From positions 265,301 through 329,300 of the forward strand of contig NW_020825335.1 in NCBI RefSeq assembly GCF_003286085.1: a stretch of 64,000 bases of DNA, written 5' to 3'. This document shows positions 20,060 to 30,373 of this stretch, in pieces; the first letter of the stretch is position 1; each line of letters opens with the position of its first letter. The translations under genes were made by a program, and so were the position numbers. The notes beneath the pieces are model-generated. The model was not told where the DNA came from. It saw nothing but the letters and a program-made list of their open reading frames with translations, and did no database searches. The stretch is from Drosophila persimilis (Eukaryota > Arthropoda > Insecta > Diptera > Drosophilidae).

Positions 20060-21732
20060 TAGATTGTGAAGCACACTTTGTGCAGCATTTCCGTTGACTA
20101 CATAAAGGCGATTATTGTGTTCGGCTGCCAGCAAAATATAATTTGGATCTCCTTGGAGAATCTTACAATCAAGCTCTTCGTAGATTCCTGACCCTTGAGA
20201 GAAAGTTAGATCGTCGCCCTGGTTAAATCTCAGTATGTAGCATTTATAAAGGAGTACCTTGATTTAGGCCATATGTCTCAGGTTCTTACCCAGTCAATCA
20301 GAACCTGCTGGTATTTTTTGCCTCACCATTCCGTCATGAAAGAAGATAGTTCTACGACCAAGCTTCGCGTCGTTTTTGATCGATCCGCTTCAACCTCATC
20401 TGGATATTCCCTGAACGTTTTAATGGCTGGTCCCGTAATCCAACCAAAACTGTTTCATATTCTTACTCGATTTCGGTCATACGCCGTTGCGATTACGGGA
20501 GATATCTGTAAGATGTATCATTTTGTAAGAGTCTCGACCGAGGATAGCAACTTGCAGTGTATTCTGTGAAGAAACTCCAGGGAAGAAGACTGGCGTGTGT
20601 TTCAATTGGACACCGTTACTTATGGGACGAAGCCTGCCTCCTATTTATCTGTGCGAGCGATGCATCAGTTGGCAATGGACGAGCAGACGGCGTTTCCAGT
20701 TGGAGCTGAAATCCTTCGCCGTGACTTCTACGTGGATGACTTGATATCTGGAGCCAACTCTCAGGAGGAAGCTATCCGAATTCGGGAGCAAACTACTTGT
20801 CTAGAGGTCAGTTCAGATTGAGGAAATGGTGTTCGAACGTCCCTGCTGTGCTGGATGGAGTTCCGGAAGAGGACAAGGAAACATTTTTGAAGTTCGACGA
20901 TGGCAGCCATGTGACTAAAACTTTAGGATTTACGTGGGATCCGGTTTCTGATCTACTATTATTTTCGTTCTCGGCCCTTCAATCTTTTTTGAATTCCTGC
21001 ATCCATAGCGCGATTCTACGATCCTCTCGGACTAGCTGGTCCCGTAACTACTAAATCCAAAATCTTTCTCCAGCGTTTGCGCCAAGAGAAGTTGTCCTGG
21101 GATGAAAGCCTTCCAGTCGCACTGAACACCGAGTGGCAGGAAATATTTCCTCGGCTTGTAGTCCGTCCAGACTCTACGCTGGAAATTCACGGATTTTGCG
21201 ATGCCAGCATCGAGGCTTATGGTGCATGCATTTCCAGTCGCACTGAACACCGAATGGCAGGAAATATGTACCAGTTTTGGTCAGATTCGTCGAGTTGAAT
21301 TTCCTCGGCAGTACTCCTTCCAGACCCTACGCTGGAAATTCACGGATTTTGCGATCGAGGCTTATGGTGCATGCATTTATGTCGTGTCCAAGGGTCAGCA
21401 ATCCAGCAGTCACTTACTTTGTGCCAAATCTCGTGTGGCTCCTTTGAAGGCACTTACAGAACCAAAGTTGGAGCTTTGTGGAGCGGAGTTGCTGGATAGG
21501 CTCATATCTGAGATAGCTGGAATGAATGTCTTCAAGGGAAGGTGTTACTGTTGGTGTGATTCTACCTTTGCGCTCTCTTGGATTCGGGACGAGCCGTCAA
21601 GATTTAATATTTTTGTTGCAAATAGAGTGTCAACGATTCAGGAAATGACCGAAAAAATGGAATGGCGCTATGTTCCCACAGCTTTAAACCCAGCCGACAT
21701 TCTGTCTCGAGGGGCTCATCCGACTGAGCTAA
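20060..21732 (+). pseudogene. BEL element 1 reverse transcriptase and RNase H
   Basis: Several frames. RT blocks: WYFLPHHSVMKEDSSTTKL, AITGDICKMYHFVRV with the first catalytic Asp, LDTVTYGTKPASYLSVRA, and FYVDDLISGA with the paired Asp. Stops or shifts occur near 20,086, 20,567 and 20,819. RNase H blocks: HGFCDASIEAYGACI, PKLELCGAELL, CWCDSTFALSWI and LNPADILSRG. A stretch of about 120-130 bp in RNase H is duplicated (about 21,113-21,235 and 21,234-21,375), which breaks the domain. The RT here would copy the element's RNA if intact. Confidence 0.8.
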
Positions 21733-22180
21733 ATGAGTCACCTCTTTGGGCTCATGGTCCTCCATTTCTTTGCGGCTCCTCAGATGACTGGCCACACCGG
21801 ATACATTCACAAGTTTTGCTACCGAATTCGGCGCCCCGGACTCACTGTCTCAGACATTGAACATGGAACCCAGGTATTGCTACGACTAGTCCAGCGTACT
21901 CAGCTATGGGAGGACATGAAGTCACTGCGGGCAAGGGGAGCAGTCTCCTCATCGAGCTCAATCGCATCGCTATCGCCATTCATGGAACAGTTTGGACTTC
22001 TCAGGGTAGATGGTCGATTGAAAAACTCTTCGTTGGATTTTGATGGCCGTCATCCAATCATCTTGCCCAGCAGCCATCCACTGACTCTTGCAATAATCTC
22101 CCATTTTCAGGAGCGGAATCTGACGCTGGTCCTCGGGCTTTGCTTGGACTAATTCGATCCCAATATTGGCCTATTGGCCG
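21733..22180 (+). pseudogene. BEL element 1 integrase, N-terminal half
   Basis: Reads PGLTVSDIEHGTQVLLRLVQ, then SLSPFMEQFGLLRVDGRLKN and the HPIILPSSHPLTLAII block leading into the zinc region, with a frame change near 22,110. LLGLIRSQYWPIG then stops at the LOA insertion. The catalytic core is not present on this side. Confidence 0.75.
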
Positions 22181-22622
22181 TCAGCCATCGGGTGCTACAG
22201 GGGGACAAACGGATGACGGGTCGGCTCGCACAACTGTGAACTCGGAACTGAGGCGCAGGCGCACCCCCCCTAGGACACAGAGGGTTGCGAGCGAACCGTC
22301 ACCCGCCGTAACTGTGCACACCGGTGGAAGTGCGACTATACTCTCCCCGTGAGGGCGGCTGTAAACAGGTCCTAGCACGGTCATGTCTCTGCTAGGATGC
22401 TGGCGAATGATAGTCGGGCGGAGAGAAGAAAACTCTCAGTGAAATTACCCCAATCCAAGGTGACACTGTTATATTCCGAGGGATGCATGGCCGGGGGGGT
22501 GCCCGGTCGCTTATATGCGGACTCTGGATACCTGCCGACCTCCAGTTTAAATCAGGCTTCCCGGGTCAAGCGGGCTATGCCTCGGGTGACCATCCCCTTC
22601 CCGCCTACTCGTGGGAAATACT
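22181..22622 (+). other. 5' UTR of LOA copy 2
   Basis: GC-rich sequence from the BEL junction to the ORF1 ATG at 22,623. It begins near CAGCCATCGGGTGC; LINEs of this group carry internal promoters here, but no specific element can be named from sequence. No gene seen. Confidence 0.5.
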
Positions 22623-25178
22623 ATGTCAAACACTCAAAATATAACGAGGGGGAACGTTGTGAGTTGCTGCGGACACCGCAACTCTAAGGTTATACCCGAT
22701 ACTAAGTCAGTATGGCTCTGCTCCGGCAGACGCCGCTAATATTTAACGACACGACAAAAGTGCGTGCGAGAGAGACAGAAAATCAGTCTGAGCGTGACGT
22801 CGGGCGCTGCGTAGCCACTGCAAATTGATTTGTTCCTTTTGGCTAAAAAAATGGTCTGATCTGATCCAGATTCAGCAATCTAATAGATATGGTCATTATC
22901 TATGATTCTGCGTTTTTAGTTTTCTCAAATCTGCAATATTGTGGATGCAACAGATTTTCGTCCTTTGTGGGTGCGGATGGGGGTGGGGCGAAATTCTGAG
23001 ATATACGTTTTATAGTGACATCTTAAAGGAGTGTGTGCACCAAATTTGGTTACTCTAGCCTTAATAGTCTCTGAGATTTGTGGTTGCCTCAGATTTTCGT
23101 CCTTTGCGGGGGCGGAAGGGGGTGTGGCGAAATTTGGACAGGAAACGGTCAAGGTCCGATATCACAGGAGTGTGGATACCAAATTTGGTTGCTCTGGCTT
23201 TTATAGGTTCTGAGATCCTTGAACTCATATTTTGCAATTGGCAAAACCGACCATGAAACCTGTGTGTTAGAGTGAGACAGAGCGAGAAAGAGTGAAATTG
23301 TTTTCGTGATTCTGGCTGTAATAATTATACGATCTGGTTCAGATTTTGCACTCTAGAAGATATAGTCATCTTCTACGATTCTGCGTTTTTAGTTTTCTCG
23401 TATCGTCGAAATTGTGGATGCCACAGATTTTCGCCCTTTGTGGGGGCGGAAGTGGGCGGGGCAAAGTTTTGAAATATTTTTGGAGCAGTGACATATCACA
23501 GAAGTCTGGATCCAAAACATCGTTGCTCTAGCTCTTATAGTCTTTGAGCATTAGGCGCTGAAGGGGACGGACAGACGGACAGACGGACAGACGGACAGAC
23601 TGACGGACGGACGGACGGACAGACAGACAGGGCTCAATCGACTCGGCTATTGATGCTGATCATACTTTATAGGGTCGGAAACGATTCCTTCTGGACGTTA
23701 CACACATCCACTTTTACCACAAATCTAATATACCCCAATACTCATTTTGAGTATCGGGTATAAAAACAAACAAAACCGCAAAGGAGCTCGGTACTCCTCT
23801 TAAAGTACCGGAGGGACAAGCCAATACCTCTGCACCAGCGCCTGGGAAACCGGGTCCAAAGAAGACGGGGAAGGAGACTGAGTCGGTCCACCGTCTTCAG
23901 GCAGCAGCCGCATCGAGGGGGGGCCCGAAAAGCCAATCGGGTCCCTCCAAGTCGGGTGGCTCCAAGGGCGAAGCGGATACTGGGGTGGCTGCCACGCTGA
24001 GCGCAATCGCGGCTGGTAAGCGCACCGGGACCGAAGAACCCATGGGAGCCCCGGCGGGCAGCGTCTCTGCACCACGGGGAGGAAAGCCGTCGTACCAGGA
24101 CAGGAGACGAGCGGCTTTCATCCTGTCCAACGAAGACCCGAACTTCAGGGCCGAAGGAAAGGAGCAGATGCTGTGGGCCTCCTCAATCCTTCCACTGTTC
24201 CAACCAGCCAAAGCCGGAAAGGGCGCAGCCAAGGCCCCCAACAAGCGGCAACGCTCAGCGGAGGACCCCGCAAATCAGCCAGGCCAAGCCCAGCAAGCCA
24301 AGCGGGTGAAGACCCACCTCACGAACCGGTCGTTCGCTGAGGTGGCGAGGGGCAAGACCCTGATCGGTGTCCTGGACAGGGGCGCCGAGGACGGCAATGT
24401 CCCTCGCGATAAGTGGCACCTGGTGGAGAACGAGCTCCAGGACCGGTTCCTACTGGAACTGGAGGAGAACGGCGGACCACCGCCAAAGTGTGAGGACGCA
24501 GGGTGGCATCAAGGCAAGGTGAAAGCCATCGCCTGCCAAGACGCTCGCTCTGAGGCCCTCTACATGAAGGCGGTGGCGGCCCTCAAAGAGGTCTATCCAG
24601 GGGCGAAACTGGAGGCCGTGAAGTGGGAAGATGTCCCTAGTCGCCCGAGAGCCAGAGCGTGGGTCTCGGCTAAGCCTGCAGAGCCTGAGAAGATCCTCAG
24701 GTTACTGCAGGTCTGCAACCCCGACCTTCCTACAGCCGATTGGAAGGTGGCAAAGGTGGAGGATATCCAAGGGCAGAGGTGCCAGATCATCCTCGTCCTA
24801 AATGAGGAATCCATTGATCTCCTCGCAAAGTCGGACGGTGTAGTGGATTATGGCTACAAGAAGGTCACCATATCCACTTACAAGTCCGATCGCAAGGGCA
24901 GGCAAGCGGAGGTCGAGCCAGACCCGGAGCTGCCGGAGATCCCGAAAGAGGGGGCCTCGTGCGAGGAAGACAACCCGGCGTCGGATGCGGCGTCCGTGAT
25001 GTCGGACGACATCTTGGACGACTACGCGTTCGACGAGAGCGACCTAGCCAGAGGTCTCAGCCACATCGTTGTCGGGGAGGAGCCGGAGTCCTCTGACAGC
25101 GATCTAGAAGCAACAATGGTGGAGGCGAGCCTCAGGAATGTCGTTGACGCTCCTGCAGATAAACCTCCACCATTGTAA
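22623..25178 (+). CDS. LOA copy 2 ORF1 (Gag-like), split by an ISY insertion
   Basis: The ATG at 22,623 starts MSNTQN; in codon 7 an ISY copy interrupts (22,643-23,761) and the same frame continues at 23,762 with KTNKTAKELGTPLK to a TAA at 25,176-25,178. Without the ISY the frame is open for about 480 codons. It has a Pro/Ser/Gly/Lys-rich N-terminal third, a basic patch (KRQRS, AKRVKTH), then a central domain (IGVLDRGAEDGNVPRDKWH, AGWHQGKVKAIAC, AVKWEDVPSRPRARAW, DWKVAKVEDI) of the DUF4780 type found in LOA ORF1, and an acidic C-terminus. The product would bind LINE RNA. ORF2 starts inside its end, at 25,138. It is the best-preserved coding frame in the window. Confidence 0.8.
22643..23761 (-). 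mobile_element. ISY (DINE-1/Helitron-like) copy B, minus strand
   Basis: Full-length copy, 1,119 bp, reversed: starts AACGAGGGGGAACG and ends GAGTATCGGGTAT. It has the longest GGAC/AGAC tract of the copies (about 23,564-23,630). The GA-rich segment is the longer form (GTGCGTGCGAGAGAGACAG). Removing it restores LOA ORF1 exactly, with no duplication. The insertion point can be read as A|T, the preferred Helitron target. Confidence 0.9.
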
Positions 25179-28100
25179 GGCAGCATGCGCTGATCTACTG
25201 CTCCACCTGGCCAAGGGTGGAGCCGACATAGTCCTCATTCAGGAGCCCTGGGTCCTCGGAAACAGGGTCTCCGGTCTGAGGACTTCTGACTACAAGCTAT
25301 ACGTAGCTGAAACCGCAGGTAAAATTCGTACCTGCATTCTTGCAAAAAGAGAGTTGCACTTATTTTTGCTCCCAAATTTCAGCAATGAAGACCACACCGC
25401 AGTGAGCCTCGAAGGCCAGGAGCGCTCACTGAGGATCTGCTCCGCATACATGGGGCATGAACAACCAGACCCCCCTCCACACGCGCCTCTCCGGGCTCTA
25501 ATCGCAGACTGCTCGGCAAAGGACATCGGCCTAATTGTGGGGTGCGATGCCAATGCACATCACTGTCAGTGGGGAAGCACTGACACAAACGAAAGAGGTG
25601 AGTACCTTTTCAGTTACTTACTGACCACTGAGATGGTCTTATTAAACCGGGGTAGTGATCCCACCTTTATTATTAAAAACCGCAAGGAGGTCCTGGACCT
25701 CACGCTTGCCTCTCATGAGATACAGCGTAACATTGTATCCTGGAGGGTCCTGGAAGAGCACTCCTTCTCGGACCACAGGTACGTGGAAACTGTCTTCTCC
25801 TTCGCAGTACCGAAGCCAGTCCGATTCCGGAACATCAGGCGGACAAACTCGACTCGGTACTCTGATTACCTCTGTCGTGTTCTCCCTGAGCCCCCAACTG
25901 AGGAGGAGTTCTCCACGGAGGCCACGACTCGTCTTCTTAAGATCTTTAACGACGCCTGCAATAAGGCGCTCGACAAAGTATGCCCCTCTAGCAAGAACAG
26001 AGGCCGGAAGAAACCTGAATGGTGGAATCCGAAACTGGGTGAACTCCGGAAAGCCTCCCGGAGACTCTTCAATAAAGCTAAGGCTGAAAACGTTGAGCAA
26101 AACTGGGCCGAATACAAGGCCAGTCTGTCAACCTACAACAAAAAGCATAGAAAAGCCAAACGCGCCTCCTGGCGTAAGTTCTGCAGCGAAATCGAGAGTA
26201 ACTCAGAAGCCACACGCTTGCGCAGAGTTCTCTCGAAGACAACACCCACCCTGGGCTACTTGAAGAACACCGACCAGTCGTGGACTACGTCCAGCGATGA
26301 GTCGCTAAATCTTCTCCTAAATACCCACTTCCCTGGCTGCGATGAAAACAGACCCAGCTACCTCGCGCCTCCTTCTGTCGCCTCAAATACCATCCTGAGA
26401 CTGCTAAGCCAGGAGAACATTTCCTGGGCGATCAGAAGCTTTAAACCCTACAAGTCCGCGGGGCCAGACGGCATTTTCCCTGCCCAACTGATTCACGCGG
26501 GACATAAAGCCATTAACTGGCTCAAAATAATTTACGAGGGAATCTTCTCCCATTCCTGAAACCTGGCTTCAGACCAAAGTCGTATTCATACCCAAGGCAG
26601 GCAAGCCCTCGCACACTGCCCCAAAAGATTTCAGACCCATAAGTCTATCGTGTTTTCTTCTAAAGGCGATGGAGCGGTTCCTGGGGCTGCATCTCACGGC
26701 GTGCATTCCGTCCAGTCTGATCTCAGACTCCCAGCATGCCTATCGGAAGGGAAGATCCACCGAAACGGCCCTACACTCGATCACATCGATCATCGAAGCG
26801 TCCCTTAACTTTAAGGAGTACACCCTAGTAGCCTTCCTCGACATAGAAGGCGCCTTTAACAACTTCCTTCCGACCGCCATCACGGGCGCACTGACGGATC
26901 TGGGCGTTGACTCCAGGACGGTGAGCCTGATCGATCAGATGCTACAATGTAGGACGGTTGAGGCATCACTGGGGACGTCAACGTGTACCAGATTTGTCAG
27001 CAGAGGCACACCGCAGGGCGGAGTCCTCTCGCCCCTTCTATGGAACGTGGGAGTGAACACACTGCTGCGGGAGATAGAGGGGGGTGGCTGCCGTGTGGTG
27101 GCGTACGCGGACGATGTTGCCATAGCATTCTCCGGAAAATTTCCGCAGACGTTGTGTGAGTGCATGACAAGTACTCTCACGAAAATGTCGAAATGGGCAG
27201 ACAAATGCGGGTTAGGCGTCAACCCGTCTAAAACGGAACTGGTGCTTTTTCACTAGGAAGTACAAAGTTCCGGTACTGATTCCCTCAAGACTATGTGGGG
27301 AAACGCTAGTCTTCAGTTACAACGCCAAGTATCTTGGCCTAATCCTCGATAGAAAGCTCGATTGGAAATTGAGCATAGAGGATAGAGTAAAGAAGGCCAC
27401 AGTGGCCCTCTATACTTGCAGGAAAGCCATCGGACTAAAATGGGGAATGACCCCCTATATAGTTCGGTGGCTCTACACCGCCATCATACGACCAATCATG
27501 CTCTATGGAGTGGTGGTATGGTGGACCTACTCCCTGTGGATCTCATGGGAAAGAAGGTGGCAACACTTTCCGCCCTCAGAATGAGAGAAGCCAGACTGTG
27601 GAAAGCATCCGCGGTTGGGCACTCGGGAATCCTGATGAGACTCCCGCAATTACCAGAGAGGACAGATTACTGTATTCCTAGTGATCACCTCTCGACGCCT
27701 TTCCAGGTATCAATCCCACCTAGGGAGGACTGGGAGGTGGGCGAACCAGGACCTGCAAATGCGGTCCACTTCTACACTGATGGCTCAAAGCTAGACGGCC
27801 GCGTGGGAGGCGGAGTCTACTGCAGCGAGCTGAACATCAGTCATTGCTTCAGGCTTCCCGATCACTGTAGTGTGTTCCAAGCGGAGGTTGAAGCCATCAA
27901 GGAGGCCATTTCGATCGTCTCCAAACTACGTCTAGATACGCACTTAGTGTGCGTCGGACAGCCAATCAGCTATCAAAGCTCTAGGCTCAATATCGTCGAA
28001 CTCAGCGACTGTAAATGACTGCCGCAGGTCTCTGCACGAGATCGCGGAGCAGTTAGATCTTTTCCTTATATGGGTCCCCGGCCACAGGGACATCGAGGGG

Positions 28101-28383
28101 AATGACGCCGCCGACGAGCTAGCCAGGCAGGGTACTACGATTCCTCCCGAGATGGCAGCAAACCGTTTCCTGTAAAGTCTCAAGATTGATATGGCCATAT
28201 CGATCGAAGAAGCGCTCAGCAGAGCTGTATAAACTCAGCAGAGCTGTATAAACTCAGCAGAGCACAGTGCTCTGCAGTTACTAGAGCCATTACGGGACAC
28301 TGGCAGATCGGCACTCATGCCTCTAGACTGTCAATCCCTCATAACGACTTCTGCAGGAGTTGTCGCGACGAGGAGGAGGTCCA
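25138..28383 (+). pseudogene. LOA copy 2 ORF2: endonuclease, RT, RNase H
   Basis: Starts MSLTLLQINLHHCK, overlapping ORF1. The endonuclease is complete in one frame to 26,559, with LIQEPW, GCDANAHHCQWGS and FSDHRYVE supplying the catalytic residues. RT follows after a frameshift near 26,545: KSAGPDGIFPAQL, VVFIPKAGKPSH, FRPISLSC, LDIEGAFNN, RGTPQGGVLSPLLWN and VVAYADDVAI with the paired Asp. Further single-base shifts lie near 27,250, 27,525 and 27,950. RNase H shows FYTDGSKLDGRVGG, FQAEVEAIKEAI and WVPGHRDIEGNDAADEL. An in-frame TAA lies near 28,172 and the Cys-rich tail CRSCRDEEEVQ is cut at 28,383. It would nick target DNA and copy RNA; here it is dead. Confidence 0.85.
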
Positions 28384-28400
28384 AGTGAGCTTGGGGGCGG

Positions 28401-29091
28401 GAGGCTCTTAAGCGCTTCATATGTACCAGACGAAAGCTGCGGCAAATTTGGTCAGACAACGAAACAAATTTTGTCGGTGCTAAGAATGAGCTGATGGAAT
28501 TAAAGCGCCTGGTCCTCAGCAATGACCATCAGAAGGCGCTGCTGGATTTTTGCTTGGTCGAGGCTATGGACTGGCATTTCATTCCTCCGCGCTCCCCTCA
28601 TTTTGGTGGTCTATGGGAGGCTGCAGTGAAGACGGCCAAGTTCCACTTCTACCGTGCGATAGGCAACTCGGTTCTTGGTTTGACGAGACTGCGGACGCTG
28701 TTGTGCCACATCACGGCAGTGATTAATTCAAGACCTTTAGTCTAAATTTCAGAGAGCCCTGCCGATCTAGATGTTCTAACTCCAGCGCATTTCTTGAATG
28801 GTGAAGCAGCTCTTTTGGTCCCGGTGGAAGGAGGAGTACATGACGTCACTGCAGCAGCGCTTAAAGTGGCGCACTGCGAAGCCTAGTTTAGCAGATTTGG
28901 TTCTTGTCAAGGATGAGAATCTTCCTCCCATGAAGTGGCCACTGGCGAGAGTGGTCGAGCTTTTGCCTGGACGAGATGGCGTTTCCCGAGTTGCTGTGCT
29001 GAAGACGTAATCTGGAATCACCAAGCGCGCCGTCAACAAGCTGTGCCTGCTGCCCCTTAAAGATGCTGTTGAAAGTCAGGCTTCCAACGGG
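28401..29091 (+). pseudogene. BEL element 1 integrase, C-terminal half
   Basis: Resumes KRFICTRRKLRQIWSDNETN with the second catalytic Asp, then FIPPRSPHFGGLWEAAVKTA with the catalytic Glu, and ends at a TAA near 28,743 (RPLV-stop). A deletion of about 100 codons in the AHFLNG region joins to LFWSRWKEEYMTSLQQR and LADLVLVKDENLPPMKWPLARV, the usual BEL C-terminal domain. The segment with the zinc CC pair and first Asp is missing between 22,180 and 28,401; in BEL element 2 the same segment is about 0.3 kb. Confidence 0.8.
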
Positions 29092-29098
29092 GGGAGTA
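29086..29098 (+). other. Polypurine tract of BEL element 1
   Basis: AACGGGGGGAGTA lies directly before the 3' LTR start TGTCGGG. A G-run at this place primes plus-strand DNA synthesis in LTR elements. The same CCAACGGGGGG motif precedes the LTR stub of BEL element 2 and of each array unit. Confidence 0.75.
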
Positions 29099-29555
29099 TG
29101 TCGGGTCAAGCAGCTTAAATATTTTAAATTATTGCCAGTGGTGCGGCCCAAACAAAGGAAATGCATTTTGGTGTTGTCGTTTACAATGCCCCCACTGCAA
29201 AGATCATTTGCTACCGCATATGCGCATGCAGCGGAATTCTTTCGTCTCCTTATATCGGAATCTCTTGTAGTCGGCTCCCCGAGCAGCTCTAACGCTCTCG
29301 GGCTATCATACGCTCTCGCTCGCGTCTAAGCTTGCTTCATAGGGCCCGGCAATTTGGCCCGCCAGCCCTTGCATGGCAGTCTTGAGCTAACCGTCGCAGC
29401 TATCAGATTAACATCCTCGCATCAATCGTTCGCCCATATGTACATACGCGATAAGTTAGTTTACATATGCAAATAAATTGTGAATTATAAACAGCCTCTC
29501 GATTTTCATTAACTTCAAATTGCAACAGTTATTAAAAACGCTTAATAGCTTAACA
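29099..29555 (+). repeat. 3' LTR of BEL element 1
   Basis: 457 bp from TGTCGGGTCAAG to GCTTAACA, followed by the CAGTC target duplication. Differences from the 5' LTR are listed under that entry. Confidence 0.9.
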
Positions 29556-29636
29556 CAGTCAACTGAATAAAAATCGTATAAAGTATGAAGTAGATAGCGG
29601 CTATAAGCAGTCACATCTAGTTAAGTCTAAAGTAAC
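29556..29636 (+). pseudogene. Errantivirus integrase tail between two BEL elements
   Basis: After the CAGTC duplication the sequence continues the errantiviral integrase tail: TATGAAGTAGATAGCGGCTA aligns with TTTGAAGTAGACACACGCTA of the array copies, and CATCTAGTTAA with CCCCTAGTTAA. It is interrupted at 29,637 by BEL element 2. Confidence 0.6.
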
Positions 29637-30002
29637 TGTTCGGAGCAGAACCCAGCCGATTAGCTGCTTGCCAAACAGCACCTAATTCTTGGCCCTCAGC
29701 CGCTTTTTTTGTTTGTTACTTATGTCTGTCACTCATTTGTTTGTTAAAGCTTTGCGCGTGCTTGCCCTACTAAACGCTCTCTGCCAGCTCGCTCTTCGCT
29801 ATCTCCGCTTTGCGTCTGCCTACCGACGTCGGCCGAGCGAAGCTGCGCTTAGCGATCGGATCGGCAATGTGAAGGGCAGGCAAGCCACACTTGCAATTTG
29901 CATGTCACGCATTAAGGAACATATCGTAATTTTCTGCGCCGAGTTTTATTTAATTCGAAATAATTAGTCGGCCGATTGGGGATAAAAAACATTATCTCCA
30001 CA
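29637..30002 (+). repeat. 5' LTR of BEL element 2
   Basis: About 366 bp from TGTTCGGAGCAGAACCCAGC to TATCTCCACA. The first 38 bases reappear (with one change) as the 3' LTR stub at 36,220-36,257. The 3' boundary is set by CA and the primer site 7 bases on. Confidence 0.75.
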
Positions 30003-30009
30003 TAAAATT

Positions 30010-30027
30010 TGGTGACCCCGACGTGAT
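30010..30027 (+). other. Primer-binding site, tRNA-Trp
   Basis: TGGTGACCCCGACGTGAT, identical to the site in BEL element 1 although the LTRs are unrelated beyond their first bases. Confidence 0.85.
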
Positions 30028-30373
30028 CTCTTAGTTGCAGTGTCAATTAATAATCATTCGCGATCGACATTCGTTAGCCCTAGCAAATTTTCCGCGGTTA
30101 AGCGAATTGTGCTAAAACATACTTACATACACCTGCATACATGCATTGCTGGCTATTAATTTCTCTGTCGCGACAATCCGGTCAGTGCAGTGCGGTAGGC
30201 AGTGCAGCGAACTCACTAATACACACAAGCGGAGTACAAAGCGGAATTGGACAGCTCGCACAGCCGCACAGCTAAAGGCATTAGCTGTAATCCCTTTGCT
30301 TTCGGTTCCCACGATTACACGTATACAGGGTGTCTTTTACGGTCGTGCTGAGTGACTCTTTTAAAACCTCAAC
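30028..30373 (+). other. 5' leader of BEL element 2
   Basis: Non-coding leader of about 350 bases to the gag ATG. It contains ACAGGGTGTCTTTT, shared with BEL element 1. No gene seen. Confidence 0.55.

Larger units (their letters stand above)
22181..28383 (+). mobile_element. LOA-clade LINE copy 2, plus strand, in BEL integrase
   Basis: The order is 5' UTR, ORF1 with an ISY near its start, overlapping ORF2 with endonuclease, RT and RNase H, and a Cys-rich tail cut at about 28,383. It is a different LOA family from copy 1: same architecture, clearly diverged proteins. The 3' end is lost together with about 0.3 kb of BEL integrase, so no target duplication remains. Confidence 0.8.
16213..29555 (+). 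mobile_element. BEL/Pao element 1 with both LTRs and target duplication
   Basis: LTRs at 16,213-16,670 and 29,099-29,555 are near-identical. CAGTC directly precedes the first (16,208-16,212) and directly follows the second (29,556-29,560), a clean 5-bp target duplication. The internal order is primer site, ISY insertion, gag, protease, RT, RNase H, integrase, LOA insertion, integrase end, polypurine tract. The host site is the tail of an errantiviral integrase. About 7.4 kb of its 13.3 kb is later insertions. Confidence 0.9.

Noticed and set aside
22925-23531. Short frames inside ISY copies (also at 17,680, 33,158 and 44,154)
   Set aside because: They differ between copies, have no domain, and the element is known as non-coding.
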